Below are positions 32,524 to 41,081 of a stretch of DNA of 49,810 nucleotides, piece by piece. The number at the start of each line of letters is the position of its first letter. The stretch's first letter is position 1. This DNA comes from Rubripirellula reticaptiva (GTDB lineage: Bacteria > Planctomycetota > Planctomycetia > Pirellulales > Pirellulaceae). The notes beneath the pieces were generated by a model that was given only the letters and a program-made list of their open reading frames with translations, was not told where the DNA came from and did no database searches. The translations under genes and the position numbers were made by a program. Location of the stretch: NCBI RefSeq assembly GCF_007860175.1, contig NZ_SJPX01000003.1:457470-507279 (forward strand), given 5' to 3'.

Positions 32524-32893
32524 GTGCGGACTGGAAATGGTTTGAAGACTAGCGGGTGTGAATCCCGTCTGAGTAGCTGTTAGCCACAGGCTCAGTATCG
32601 AGTTTTGCAGCGTTGGTATAAGACGTTTCACGTTGAAGTCCAACGTTGAAGCGTAAACAGAAAGGTAGTGAGGGTGAAAGGTACTGACTGGCTGTCAGGC
32701 CCTGAACGAGATTGAGCTCCGAAAACATGGTTTCCTGTCGGATACTGCCCACGGTCTGTGCATGCCTGAAGGCCACGCTCAACGACGCGTCAATGGCGAG
32801 TGTAGTTGAGAGTCCCGGAGTCGAGGATCCACTCGCGCTACACACTAAGTCTTCAAGGCAACCAGTGAGACCCAGAGAGTTCTTGATACGATC

Positions 32894-34396
32894 ATGACTT
32901 TCAATCACGACGAATCGAGTATGCCTGCGAAGCCGAAGAAGCAACAACGGCAAACGACCCTTTGGGAGTCGGATGACTGTAAAGTACCATTGACGCCGGG
33001 TAATGCCGGAAGAGGGAAGGCGGTCAGGCCGACACGCGTATCGAGTCAAACATCGACCACACTCAGCGGTGGCATATCGGTGAACGAGCGACTCGATCGC
33101 ATCACCACGAGAGCGGAAGGCGATGCAGTCGCTACCTTCAACAATGTGTTTTCATTGTTGAATAACGAACTGCTGTTCTACGCCTTCCGAAAACTCAAGC
33201 GAGGCAAGGCACCGGGTGTCGATCATGTCACGGTGGACGACTACGAAGTCAACCTGCAAGAGAACTTGCGGAAACTCGAAGATCGTCTTCATCGCGGCAG
33301 CTATCGGCCTCAGCCAAGTCTACGACGAGAGATCCCCAAGGGCGAAGGTAAAACTCGTCCCTTAGGAATCGCCTGTGTGGAAGACAAGATCGTACAGCGT
33401 GCGATCGTGATGATCTTGGAACGTATCTACGAAGTGGACTTCTGTGACACTTCATACGGTTACCGACCAAGACGCAGTTGCCACCAGGCTCTGGCCGACT
33501 TAGGCCAGACCATCGTCCGCCAACGAGTGAACTTTGTGTATGACGCCGACATCGCTGGATTCTTCAATCACGTTTGCCACGAGAAACTCGTTGAGCTTCT
33601 TGGGCATCGTATCGAAGACCCGCGGCTGTTGCGTCTGATTGTCAAGTTCCTCAAGTCTGGCGTGATGATCCAAGACACCAGGCACGACACGACCGAGGGC
33701 GTTGCCCAAGGTTCGGTTCTCTCACCACTGCTAGCGAACGTGTATTTGCACTACGTGCTGGACGAGTGGTTTGAACAGCAGGTGAAGCCACGGCTTTCGG
33801 GCCAGGCAGCCATCATTCGCTTCGCGGATGATTTCGTCTGCACGTTCGAGCGAGAATCGGATGCGAAGCGTTTCGCATCCGTGTTGGTCAAACGTCTTGG
33901 TCGTTATTCGCTTGAGTTAGCCGAGGAGAAGACGAAGTTGATTCGGTTTGGCCGTTTCGCCCGTCGCGATTGCCAGCGACTCGGTGAAGGGGCCCCGAGC
34001 ACTTTCGACTTCCTTGGTTTCATGCATTACTGCGGCACCAGTCGCAGCGGTAAGTTCAAGTTGAAACGGAGGACAGCAGCGAAGAAGTTTCGTGGAAAGG
34101 TAGACGATCTCAAGTCGTGGTTTCGTTCGAAGCTGACGACGCCGATATCCGAAGTATGGCCGACACTGGTCCGCAAAGTTCAAGGACACTTTCAGTATTA
34201 CCACGTCAATGACAATTGGCCGATGCTGATGAAGTTCCGCGAGGCAGCGAGACGGTTAGGTCTGCGTTGGATGCGCCGCCGCAGTCAGAAGGGAGCCAAC
34301 CTGAGTTGGTCGGACTACCATCGTTACCTCGAAGCCTATCCGTTGCCGATGCCGGGCCGACTGAAGGACTTGATCGCCATGACGGGAGCGAAGTAA
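32894..34396 (+). CDS. Group II intron-encoded reverse transcriptase/maturase
   Basis: 500 residues from ATG. RT blocks in order: KLKRGKAPGVDHVTVDDYE, REIPKGEGKTRPLGIACVEDK, YDADIAGFFNHV, GVAQGSVLSPLLANVYLHYV, and the catalytic loop as RFADDFVCTF, where most introns have YADD. The C-terminal part from about 390 is the basic thumb/maturase region (GKVDDLKSWFR, VRKVQGHFQYYHVN). No HNH endonuclease follows. It makes the cDNA and helps the intron splice. Confidence 0.93.
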   Translation: MTFNHDESSMPAKPKKQQRQTTLWESDDCKVPLTPGNAGRGKAVRPTRVSSQTSTTLSGGISVNERLDRITTRAEGDAVATFNNVFSLLNNELLFYAFRKLKRGKAPGVDHVTVDDYEVNLQENLRKLEDRLHRGSYRPQPSLRREIPKGEGKTRPLGIACVEDKIVQRAIVMILERIYEVDFCDTSYGYRPRRSCHQALADLGQTIVRQRVNFVYDADIAGFFNHVCHEKLVELLGHRIEDPRLLRLIVKFLKSGVMIQDTRHDTTEGVAQGSVLSPLLANVYLHYVLDEWFEQQVKPRLSGQAAIIRFADDFVCTFERESDAKRFASVLVKRLGRYSLELAEEKTKLIRFGRFARRDCQRLGEGAPSTFDFLGFMHYCGTSRSGKFKLKRRTAAKKFRGKVDDLKSWFRSKLTTPISEVWPTLVRKVQGHFQYYHVNDNWPMLMKFREAARRLGLRWMRRRSQKGANLSWSDYHRYLEAYPLPMPGRLKDLIAMTGAK

Positions 34397-34420
34397 TGCC
34401 AGGTGATAAGTGTCGGTTGG

Positions 34421-34454
34421 GAGCCGGATGCGTTAACAGCGCACGTCCGGTTCT
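34421..34454 (+). ncRNA. Group II intron domain V
   Basis: A 34-base hairpin with 5' arm GAGCCGGATGCG and 3' arm GCGCACGTCCGGTTC, the conserved catalytic domain V pattern. Confidence 0.9.
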
Positions 34455-34573
34455 GAGAGGGTTCAAAGCACAATTCAGCACGCTACACGAACTAGGGCAC
34501 CCCGCAGGAAACCGCTGGGACACAGAGAAAAGATCGTGTACGCTAAACTTAAGAGGCTTTGTTTCTACTCGCC

Positions 34574-34645
34574 CGGAGCCGGACTTGCGAGCGTTTTCAA
34601 GTGGTTACTTTTACACTTCCGGCCCGGTGACGCTCCACGTTACGC
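34574..34645 (+). other. attC site 56, 3' half
   Basis: From CGGAGCC to R' GTTACGC. L' CCGGTGACGCTCC does not pair well with the L'' left of the intron (CCGATGCAC), whereas halves of other sites pair precisely. Confidence 0.8.
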
Positions 34646-34663
34646 CAAGAACAATTTGATGAC

Positions 34664-35176
34664 ATGCAAACTTCGGTAGCCTCTAATCTGCTTCATCATC
34701 TGGCTGATGACTCCGCAGAAATTGGGCACGCCTCGGTAGACGATAAGGCGTGGCTTGAGGAACTACCGTTGCCGCTTGAATTGAAACGAACACTTCAATG
34801 GCACTGGCCAACCGAGTCGACGCAGATCGGACCGATTGTATTTGAACCCGTTTCCGGAATTCGCTCGTACCCATGGACGCCAGCATTGCTTCGACACCAA
34901 CAAATTCCAATTGGATTCGGCCCGAATGGTGACGCATTTGTCTGCGACTTTGCCACCGACGAATGCAACGTTGGCTTCGTGACGCATGAAGAGTACGATG
35001 GCGCTAGCAATTCCCGACCGTTCTACCAACCAACTTTTCGCACTCTAGAATCTTACTTACACCTTGTGGACATGGAACGGTATGTTCCATGCGATTACTA
35101 CGACGCAAGGGACTTTGCCGAGTTTTTGGAAGCGGAGTCTAATCACTCACCTTTTTTCCGACACAAAAAGGCGTAA
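34664..35176 (+). CDS. SMI1/KNR4 (SUKH)-like protein
   Basis: 170 residues from ATG. Elements of the SUKH fold are visible: IPIGFGPNGDAFVCDF, VGFVTHEEYDG and FRTLESYLHLVD, preceded by an aromatic helical N-terminal half. SUKH proteins are widespread immunity proteins against polymorphic toxins. No toxin is adjacent here. The stop TAA lies in R'' GCGTAAC, which complements this cassette's opening R' GTTACGC. Confidence 0.75.
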   Translation: MQTSVASNLLHHLADDSAEIGHASVDDKAWLEELPLPLELKRTLQWHWPTESTQIGPIVFEPVSGIRSYPWTPALLRHQQIPIGFGPNGDAFVCDFATDECNVGFVTHEEYDGASNSRPFYQPTFRTLESYLHLVDMERYVPCDYYDARDFAEFLEAESNHSPFFRHKKA

Positions 35177-35263
35177 CCATCGCATGCAACGGAGAACGGG
35201 TGGTCTGTTTTCTCGTCTGCTTGCGAGTCTTTCGCCCGTTCCCGCTGATGCGTAACGTTCGTC
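35171..35263 (+). other. attC site 57
   Basis: R'' GCGTAAC complements the rare R' GTTACGC at 34639. R' is GTTCGTC. Confidence 0.93.
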
Positions 35264-35274
35264 TTGCTAAACTT

Positions 35275-35826
35275 ATGCACCGATTCTTACAATTCTCGAT
35301 TGCTGCCCTGCTAATCGCGATTGCGATATTTGCAGCAGGATTCGGCTTTTTTCGGTTTTTCAACCAAAGATTAACTGTTGTTGATGAGCCCGCCAGTGGT
35401 GAAGGCTACGTAGGACGTGGAACATATTTTCAAGGTACCCAGCTAATGGCCCGAGTTTCACGATCGGACATTCTGGTTTCAACACGATGGAAACCAGATG
35501 CTCAAAATCCCCCCGTTTCCGCTCGTCGCGCAATCGCTATCGCAAATAGGGCGATTCGGAGCGTTGGCAACATCGATCCACTGGGAATGGAGTTCAGAAA
35601 CGCCGAACTCACTCGATATGAGGGCGATATCTGGTACTGGACCGTTTTCCTCGATGAAGCCGCGGGCAGCAACGATGAAGGTTTCCAATCTGGCTATCCT
35701 ATCATCGTACTGATGGATGAACGTGTCGCTGTACCAAGACCGTTTATGCAACGCAATTACGTTGAATCCGAGTCCCAACTTGGCTGGAATATAGGTTCAA
35801 CGTTGTTGGACTTCGACGAACCATGA
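35275..35826 (+). CDS. Hypothetical single-helix anchored protein
   Basis: 183 residues from the ATG at 35275. N-terminal RFLQFSIAALLIAIAIFAAGF is a planctomycete-style anchor. The soluble part includes YWTVFLDEA and IIVLMDERVAVPRPF, a beta-like domain. The end overlaps attC 58 (DEP). Family unknown. Confidence 0.72.
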   Translation: MHRFLQFSIAALLIAIAIFAAGFGFFRFFNQRLTVVDEPASGEGYVGRGTYFQGTQLMARVSRSDILVSTRWKPDAQNPPVSARRAIAIANRAIRSVGNIDPLGMEFRNAELTRYEGDIWYWTVFLDEAAGSNDEGFQSGYPIIVLMDERVAVPRPFMQRNYVESESQLGWNIGSTLLDFDEP

Positions 35827-35904
35827 CATTCACCGGAGTGGCGGTGGTTAATATTTCTCGAAGTTGCGATTTTCGCCGCCACCCGGTGATGTCCGCCGTT
35901 CTGT
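35815..35904 (+). other. attC site 58
   Basis: R'' GACGAAC complements R' GTTCGTC of attC 57. R' is GTTCTGT. Confidence 0.92.
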
Positions 35905-35916
35905 CAAAGAGATCCT

Positions 35917-36600
35917 ATGGATGACGCGTTGGCATATCCAGATTTGCTAATTGAATTGAATCAATCGCTTCGCCAATTCGATGGCGGAAAGGCGATCGTA
36001 TGGGACTTGTTGAGGTACGAATCAGTGCTCGTCATAGCTCTCTCCACACCTCAATCCACGACAGCGAACGCGTATCTTGACTGCATATTGTGCACGAAGT
36101 TAATGTTTACCCATGCATGGGAGCCAGCTCGTATTTTCGTGGAGTCAAGTGATCTAGTTGGCACTTCGCTACATATTCACGACGACCAGTCCCTTCAGAT
36201 CGAATGCAAGACTGCACGCTTGACGGTTGCAACGGATGGTAGCCAACGTCAAGTCTTTGCTTCGCCAGCAGGAATTCGATCTAGCTTCGCCCTTCTCGCT
36301 TACGCTTGTGAAGCTGAATCCACATCATTTAATGCCATGACATCGTTCTTTGACGGATACAGCGAGGCTCTATCAAACCACTTGCTGCCCTGGCAGAACG
36401 AAAAGCCTTCGCTGAACGCTTTTCAGGCGTGGGTCAAAACACGGCTTGCATTGGACAACCTGTCTATGGATTGGAAACATGCAATGAGGGCGGCATACTC
36501 CGACGACAAAGACGCGATTGTGCAGATGCGCAAATTGCTTGCTGATTTTCAGATCGAGTACGATGCGGGCAATGTCGCCGACCCTCCGCCTCGCCGATAG
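35917..36600 (+). CDS. Hypothetical soluble protein
   Basis: 227 residues from ATG, 12 bases after R'. No signal or membrane helix. N-terminal half mixed alpha/beta (IVWDLLRYESVLVIALSTP, SLHIHDDQSLQIECKTARL), C-terminal half helical (AFQAWVKTRLALDNLSMDWK). Acidic. I recognise no family. Confidence 0.7.
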   Translation: MDDALAYPDLLIELNQSLRQFDGGKAIVWDLLRYESVLVIALSTPQSTTANAYLDCILCTKLMFTHAWEPARIFVESSDLVGTSLHIHDDQSLQIECKTARLTVATDGSQRQVFASPAGIRSSFALLAYACEAESTSFNAMTSFFDGYSEALSNHLLPWQNEKPSLNAFQAWVKTRLALDNLSMDWKHAMRAAYSDDKDAIVQMRKLLADFQIEYDAGNVADPPPRR

Positions 36601-36614
36601 CACAGGTGTGCGTG

Positions 36615-36707
36615 ACAGAACCATGGGTTGTTACGGAGCCGGGCTTGCGGGCGAATTTGTCTGCTTGCAAGTCATCACTCCCGGCCCGCAAAACCCGACC
36701 GTTATCC
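36615..36707 (+). other. attC site 59
   Basis: R'' ACAGAAC complements R' GTTCTGT of attC 58. R' is GTTATCC. Last intact site before the disrupted region. Confidence 0.92.
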
Positions 36708-36726
36708 GACTGATATTCACACGAAC

Positions 36727-37278
36727 TTGAACACTAGCCAATCCCGTCACGGCGTCACGCTCGTTGAACTACTTGCCGTGTTCACGATCATCTCGATTTG
36801 CCTCGCTTTACTCATGCCGGCCGTGCAATCCGCACGAGCATCAGCGCGGAGGACGGAATGTGCGAGCAACTTACGACAATTCCATTTTGGCACTCGTCCC
36901 CCCGTAAACATTTGCCCGGATTCACCTGATTCGCTCGGGTACTTCCGTAATATTTTGGACTACAACGATCCTCGTGTTTACAACTCCACACACTCAACAA
37001 TGCAGTTCTTTGAGCACAATGGCGCTCCACTCGTAGAGGACCCGGGTTCTCCGCCTGACATGAATCCCAACACTTGGTTCACGCAAGCGAATATTGACGC
37101 GGACCTTGTCCTTCCGATTGTCGATTCGTACATCGCTAGGGGTCGCCATATTGGAAGCACAGCAAACTATCTGTTTCTCGATGGGCACATTGAGGTTATC
37201 GAATCGAAGGTAATCGAAGGCTGGGCCACGTCCGGCTACAACTTCACCCGTGCTGGCGCTGGATTGCCGCCACGCTAA
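36727..37278 (+). CDS. Prepilin-type/DUF1559-like protein, shortened
   Basis: 183 residues from TTG 36727 (no in-frame ATG after attC 59). The N-terminal prepilin signature [20 protein letters not shown] is followed by [23 protein letters not shown], the classic DUF1559 opening. The usual middle (NNYHD, FPPG, sampling of liquid-filled loops) is replaced by a short region, and the end ([14 protein letters not shown]) fits the DUF1559 C-terminus. At 183 rather than about 300 residues it looks like a compact variant. Probably a pseudopilin-like surface protein. Confidence 0.8.
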   Translation: MNTSQSRHGVTLVELLAVFTIISICLALLMPAVQSARASARRTECASNLRQFHFGTRPPVNICPDSPDSLGYFRNILDYNDPRVYNSTHSTMQFFEHNGAPLVEDPGSPPDMNPNTWFTQANIDADLVLPIVDSYIARGRHIGSTANYLFLDGHIEVIESKVIEGWATSGYNFTRAGAGLPPR

Positions 37279-37417
37279 TTCGCGGATCTCCAGGAACCAC
37301 ACCCACTTTCCACCAATGAGCGGGGCGTATTGCGATAACCTGGGAGAGATGGGTCAGGCGGATGTTCCTTCACTGCCACCCCGAAGCGCAGCGTTGTAAG
37401 TCTGGTAACCATGGCAA
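37279..37417 (+). other. Gene-free stretch with a decayed attC-like region
   Basis: After the DUF1559-like gene, CGATAAC at 37333 and GTTGTAA at 37393 have the look of attC cores, but the arms between do not pair. TGGTAAC at 37403 is another R''-like core, directly abutting the intron remnant. Confidence 0.4.
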
Positions 37418-37521
37418 TTGGGACAGGGGTCAGGTTACCCGGGCCCTCTCCCACACCAGCTCCATGCGGAGCCACACTTGGCGGTTCGCCTCAAGGATGC
37501 AAGCGAGTGCTAACGCCTTCG
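37418..37521 (-). mobile_element. 3' end remnant of a group IIC intron, antisense
   Basis: On - the sequence has the same order as the end of the intron at 41082: GTTAGCACTCGCTTGCATCC, a domain V-like hairpin around CTCCGCATGGAG, then GGTGTGGGAGAGGG and CCCTGTCCCAATTG, a group IIC-style 3' end. It abuts GGTAACCATGGCAA, an attC R''-like core. The reverse transcriptase and 5' part are gone. Confidence 0.72.
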
Positions 37522-37611
37522 ATACGAAGCAAGCCCACTTTGGTCAGCACGAGCGTATTCGCTAGACTGTCTCACTTCTTTTTGACGAGACCAGCCACGG
37601 AAGTCCACGCA

Positions 37612-38244
37612 ATGCGTTTTGAATGTCAATCGACCTATTATCCGAAACCGACCGAACCGAATCATTATATCCGCACCAGCGAGATTGACGTCTGGTGTCA
37701 TACTGCTGGTGATGAGCCTGCTATCGCGGCCCGTTTGGCCGTCGATTATCTCGACATCGACCGTGCCGACAGCGAAGGTGAAAGCATCCTTCACGTTTGT
37801 GATGCCGATTCTGCGACGTGGATGCAAGTCTACGAAGCCACCATCGAGCCGGATATCGACTTCCTCGGGATTCGTGAGGACTTCGGGTTCGATGATCCCA
37901 TTCATGGTCTCGTCTTCATCCATGGTGCGGTGTTTCATCCGAGTGTAAACGCGTGGCGTGCGTATATACTCGATTCCGTTTGCGGCATGTTTCCCGTTGA
38001 CACTGCCACGGTGATGTGGAAGCGCACGACGGAGCTGGAGGACAAAGATTTAGCCAGCCTCGGGTTTCGTAAAGTCGCTGGTTCGGAGCTCTTGTTTCGT
38101 CCCAACATGCTCGAAAACGCTTATTCGAGTTCGGACGACGATCGAGATCCGATCGAACTGATCGTACCTGAGGACGCCCAAAACAACGTTGACCAGCAGT
38201 GGGTCGAGCGTGATGATTCTGACTTGGCGGATATCGACGACTGA
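37612..38244 (+). CDS. Hypothetical acidic protein (non-cassette block)
   Basis: 210 residues from ATG. Acidic, soluble, with mixed strands and helices (HYIRTSEIDVWCHTAGD, LDIDRADSEGESILHVCDAD, ATWMQVYEATIEPDIDFLG) and an extremely acidic C-terminus. No attC follows directly, and the next gene lies 57 bases downstream, so the pair does not look like a cassette. Family unknown. Confidence 0.75.
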   Translation: MRFECQSTYYPKPTEPNHYIRTSEIDVWCHTAGDEPAIAARLAVDYLDIDRADSEGESILHVCDADSATWMQVYEATIEPDIDFLGIREDFGFDDPIHGLVFIHGAVFHPSVNAWRAYILDSVCGMFPVDTATVMWKRTTELEDKDLASLGFRKVAGSELLFRPNMLENAYSSSDDDRDPIELIVPEDAQNNVDQQWVERDDSDLADIDD

Positions 38245-38301
38245 TGAAAGACGGCACGTTTTAATCCGGCAACTAAGTCACTTAGATAGGGTAGTCGAAC
38301 C

Positions 38302-38829
38302 GTGGGACGTGGATGCATGCTGTGTGGCCGCCGGCGGCCGAACAAGCAAGTTGGTGGTGGCGGGCGAGGCTCGAGGATCTGTCGTCAGTGCCGACGGATG
38401 CCCAAGTTCGAGCAGCAACGCTTGCTGCGATTGTCGGAGATCCACGGTTTCCTTGAGCAATCAAATATCTCGACCAAGAACATCAAGCGGCTGTCAATCC
38501 TGGAAACAGACGCATTCACGGAGGTCGCAGAGTTGGCCTCCCTCGTGAAGCGAATTGCATTGGCAAAACCTGGCCGGCGACGTCGCTGGAAGTGGCTCTG
38601 GCGAAACAATCGGGAACTCCTGCAGGAGGCCGTAAAAGCCCGCCTGATTGACCCTCTCCCTCCGAGTCCTCATGAAGCCGACGATGGCTTTGAGTGGTCG
38701 CCGGAGAATGACTTTTTCGAAGATTACTTCGAATTGGAAAACGTCGACGATATCTGGATTGAGCCCCGGTCGTATGAGTACGAGCCATCATCAGCTGTAA
38801 TCCGCCGGCTATTTTGCAGCAAACAATAG
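38302..38829 (+). CDS. Zinc-ribbon hypothetical protein of a widespread family
   Basis: 175 residues from GTG (ATG 38317 alternative). N-terminal CMLCGRRRPNKQVGGGGRG then ICRQCRRMP gives a four-Cys zinc ribbon. FLEQSNISTKNIKRL and the following helices recall a common bacterial family of unknown function with the same order. The C-terminus is very acidic. It follows the acidic gene at 37612 and seems to be ordinary chromosomal DNA brought into the array. Confidence 0.72.
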   Translation: MGRGCMLCGRRRPNKQVGGGGRGSRICRQCRRMPKFEQQRLLRLSEIHGFLEQSNISTKNIKRLSILETDAFTEVAELASLVKRIALAKPGRRRRWKWLWRNNRELLQEAVKARLIDPLPPSPHEADDGFEWSPENDFFEDYFELENVDDIWIEPRSYEYEPSSAVIRRLFCSKQ

Positions 38830-38843
38830 AGTCGATCGGCTTC

Positions 38844-38888
38844 GGCCAACATTCGTTGTCCGTAATCAATGTGCGGGCAACGTTATCC
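38844..38888 (+). other. Short attC-like site
   Basis: GGCCAAC, CGTTGTCCG, CGGGCAACG and GTTATCC followed by CGACTGA. The arms pair but the whole is only 45 bp, half the normal length. It could be a remnant or a minimal site, since the following DNA starts as a cassette does. Confidence 0.5.
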
Positions 38889-38948
38889 GACTGAGCGTTT
38901 CAACGATGATGGACTAGGACCGATGGAGGACGGCGGATTCACTTTGGT

Positions 38949-39151
38949 TTGTGCGGCTTCAGTACAGGTATCTGCTCACTTGTCGCAGTTTCTCAGTCCG
39001 GCATTGCTGCTGAATTGATCGTCTTCTTCGCCGCTGCGGGTTGTGCTTTGGGTGCTATCTTCGGGTGCGCTCGGCCGATGGTTCGTGGAAGGCGGCGTAG
39101 GCGAACGCGGTCATCTGACCTTTACCGCAAGGCCGCTGCATCGCGATTCCC
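38949..39151 (+). pseudogene. 5' part of a small membrane-protein gene, cut by an intron fragment
   Basis: From TTG 38949 the frame reads SLVAVSQSGIAAELIVFFAA and on to AIFGC, one or two hydrophobic helices, then an Arg-rich segment. At 39152 the DNA switches to group II intron sequence, so the original 3' end is lost. Confidence 0.5.
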
Positions 39152-39660
39152 TCAAACGTCTTGGTCGTTATTCGCTTGAGTTAGCCGGGGAGAAGACGAA
39201 GTTGATTCGGTTTGGCCGGTTCGCCCGTCGCGATTGCCAGCGACTCGGTGAAGGGGCTCCGAGCACTTTCGACTTCCTTGGTTTCATGCATTACTGCGGC
39301 ACCAGCCGCAGCGGTAAGTTCAAGTTGAAACGGAGGACAGCAGCGAAGAAGTTTCGTGGAAAGGTAGACGATCTCAAGTCGTGGTTTCGTTCGAATCTGG
39401 CGACGCCGATATCCGAAGTATGGCCGACACTGGTCCGCAAAGTTCAAGGACACTTTCAGTATTACCACGTCAATGACAATTGGCCGATGCTGATGAAGTC
39501 CCGCGAGGCAGCGAGACGGTTAGGTCTGCGTTGGATGCGCCGCCGCAGTCAGAAGGGAGCCAATCTGAGTTGGTCGGACTACCATCGTTACCTCGAAGCC
39601 TATCCGTTGCCGATGCCGGGCCGACTGAAGGACTTGATCGCCATGACGGGAGCGAAGTAA
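39152..39660 (+). pseudogene. Reverse transcriptase, C-terminal fragment
   Basis: 169 codons matching the maturase/thumb end of the intron protein at 32894-34396. An upstream frame reading into it from 39043 is fortuitous. The catalytic RT blocks are absent. Confidence 0.85.
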
Positions 39661-39836
39661 TGCCAGGTGATAAGTGTCGGTTGGGAGTCGGATGCGTTAA
39701 CAGCGCACGTCCGGTTCTGAGAGGGTTCAAAGCACAATTCAGCACGCTACACGAACTAGGGCACCCCGCAGGAAACCGCTGGGACACAGAGAAAAGATCG
39801 TGTACGCTAAACTTGAGAGGCTTTGTTTCTACTCAC
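39152..39836 (+). mobile_element. 5'-truncated copy of the group II intron
   Basis: From TCAAACGTCTTGG on, it is nearly identical to 33888-34572 of the full intron, including domain V and the long domain VI, with few substitutions. The first 1.36 kb of the intron is missing. Such 5' truncation is known for incomplete reverse transcription but could also come from deletion. Confidence 0.88.
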
Positions 39837-39909
39837 CACGGAGCACGGCTTGCGCGATTTTACAAATGGAAAGTCGTCTCTCCGTGCCCGGTGACGGCTG
39901 CCGTTCGCC
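39837..39909 (+). other. attC 3' half after the truncated intron
   Basis: Starts ACGGAGCACGGC and ends with R' GTTCGCC. It has loop and L' but no 5' half. The deletion that removed the intron 5' part also removed R'' and L''. Confidence 0.8.
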
Positions 39910-39953
39910 GACGCAAAGTTTGATTGTCCACGCGACACAGGTGGTTTAGAACG

Positions 39954-40553
39954 GTGCCGCACAATCTGACTGAACGCATCCCAGATCATCTCGTCCAACG
40001 ATGGCGAAACACTTCTGTCTTTTGGAACCGCCTGATGATTGGTGGTATGTCTGCGTTATGGATTCCTCTGGGCGTCGCAATCGCTTGGCTACCCTTCCGC
40101 AACAGTTCGGGACCCTCGCAGTTTGCGGTGGTTTGTGCTGCGGCCATCGTTTTTGTCTTGCTATGGTATCTCCTCATTCGCTTCCTGCGGCGTTTCACTC
40201 TCAACGCTTGGTCGCAATCGAAACTTCCCGTCGTTGAGATCGATGGCGACCGAATAACGGTACGATGGCATGGGGAGACCATCAACTCCACCGTGGACAC
40301 CTGCAATTTGCGACGCGGTCGGGCATGGCAAATGAAATATGCCAGCAGAAAAGCTGGTGGTTTGCCATTCGGTGATCGCGAACTCATTTTGATCGACCTT
40401 CCTCCACTTTGCCACGACATGCTCGGCAACGTGCGGGCGTACACGACGGTTGCTGTGGGCTACACTGATGGCTCGATGCAGGCTTGGACCGAGGCGCTCG
40501 GACTGAGCGGCGAACCAAACGATGCAACCGAGCGGCGAAGTCGGGCGTTTTGA
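39954..40553 (+). CDS. Hypothetical membrane protein (relative of 23287-23718)
   Basis: 199 residues from GTG 39954 (TTG 39924 possible). IPDHLVQRWRN parallels IPDDLYELWRN of the relative. Two hydrophobic helices (about 32-50, 58-78) are inserted here, followed by the shared domain LPVVEIDGDRITVRWHGE, LRRGRAWQMK, PFGDRELILIDLPPL, VGYT. The tail SGEPNDATERRSRAF is attC-encoded. Function unknown. Confidence 0.75.
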   Translation: MPHNLTERIPDHLVQRWRNTSVFWNRLMIGGMSALWIPLGVAIAWLPFRNSSGPSQFAVVCAAAIVFVLLWYLLIRFLRRFTLNAWSQSKLPVVEIDGDRITVRWHGETINSTVDTCNLRRGRAWQMKYASRKAGGLPFGDRELILIDLPPLCHDMLGNVRAYTTVAVGYTDGSMQAWTEALGLSGEPNDATERRSRAF

Positions 40554-40598
40554 AGTGGTTGATCTTCCGTCGCCGCCGGCTGATCGTCAACGTTACCC
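40509..40598 (+). other. attC site 60
   Basis: R'' GGCGAAC complements R' GTTCGCC at 39903. R' is GTTACCC. Same loop family as attC 13, 15, 16 and 28. Confidence 0.92.
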
Positions 40599-40607
40599 GA
40601 CTGAAAC

Positions 40608-41072
40608 ATGCACGCTGACCTCGCTGACGCAATTCGACTTTTTCGCCGCGATCAGGAGTTGGCATTGGACTACATTCACAGCAGGCTTGGCATTCCTGCT
40701 CCTCGCACGGCGTACTCATGGGCTGCACATGCTCACGAACAAATTGCTGCCGTATCCTCGGTTGCGACAACGGACGGCGTGACTCTCTACGTTCATGGGG
40801 TGGGTATCGAAGTCACGCACCCCGAGTTTCACATCGACTACGACTACGGACCTGCTGGACAGTGCGACTGTTTTGACAAATGGCGGCTTTCACTACATCG
40901 GCACATTCGACTGGGGCTTCCCAATCCCGTTGATGATCCGCGACCACTTGATGATTGGCTTGTCGATGCAGAGGATGCTGGCGAACTGATTCGTGTTGCT
41001 GATTCCTACTCGATGTTTTACGATCCATCACTACCGTCCAAATGGTCGCCGACTGCCGGAAACGTCGGGTAA
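40608..41072 (+). CDS. DUF6896-like hypothetical protein
   Basis: 154 residues from ATG. Helical N-terminus, then VHGVGIEVTHPEFHIDYDYG followed by QCDCFDKWRLSLH, the arrangement I associate with DUF6896 (an HGxG motif, then DFDFG and FDxWRL). It is the last cassette gene of the window and stops at TAA in R''. Proteins of this kind often sit among toxin-immunity genes. The function is unproven. Confidence 0.65.
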   Translation: MHADLADAIRLFRRDQELALDYIHSRLGIPAPRTAYSWAAHAHEQIAAVSSVATTDGVTLYVHGVGIEVTHPEFHIDYDYGPAGQCDCFDKWRLSLHRHIRLGLPNPVDDPRPLDDWLVDAEDAGELIRVADSYSMFYDPSLPSKWSPTAGNVG

Positions 41073-41081
41073 CCATCGCAA
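41067..41081 (+). other. attC 5' core, truncated by a group IIC intron
   Basis: R'' GGGTAAC complements R' GTTACCC of attC 60. After CCATCGCAA the antisense intron begins, and no L'/R' survives on the other side. Confidence 0.8.

Larger units (their letters stand above)
32524..34572 (+). mobile_element. Group II intron inserted in attC 56
   Basis: Begins GTGCGGACTGG, the GUGYG type start, includes a reverse-transcriptase gene, and contains a clear domain V at 34421-34454. Domain VI is unusually long, about 115 bases from domain V to the 3' end, with outer stem CAAAGC/GCTTTG. The 3' end is placed near 34572 within a few bases by comparing the 5'-truncated copy at 39152. It is inserted on the gene strand in L'' of the attC. 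Confidence 0.88.
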
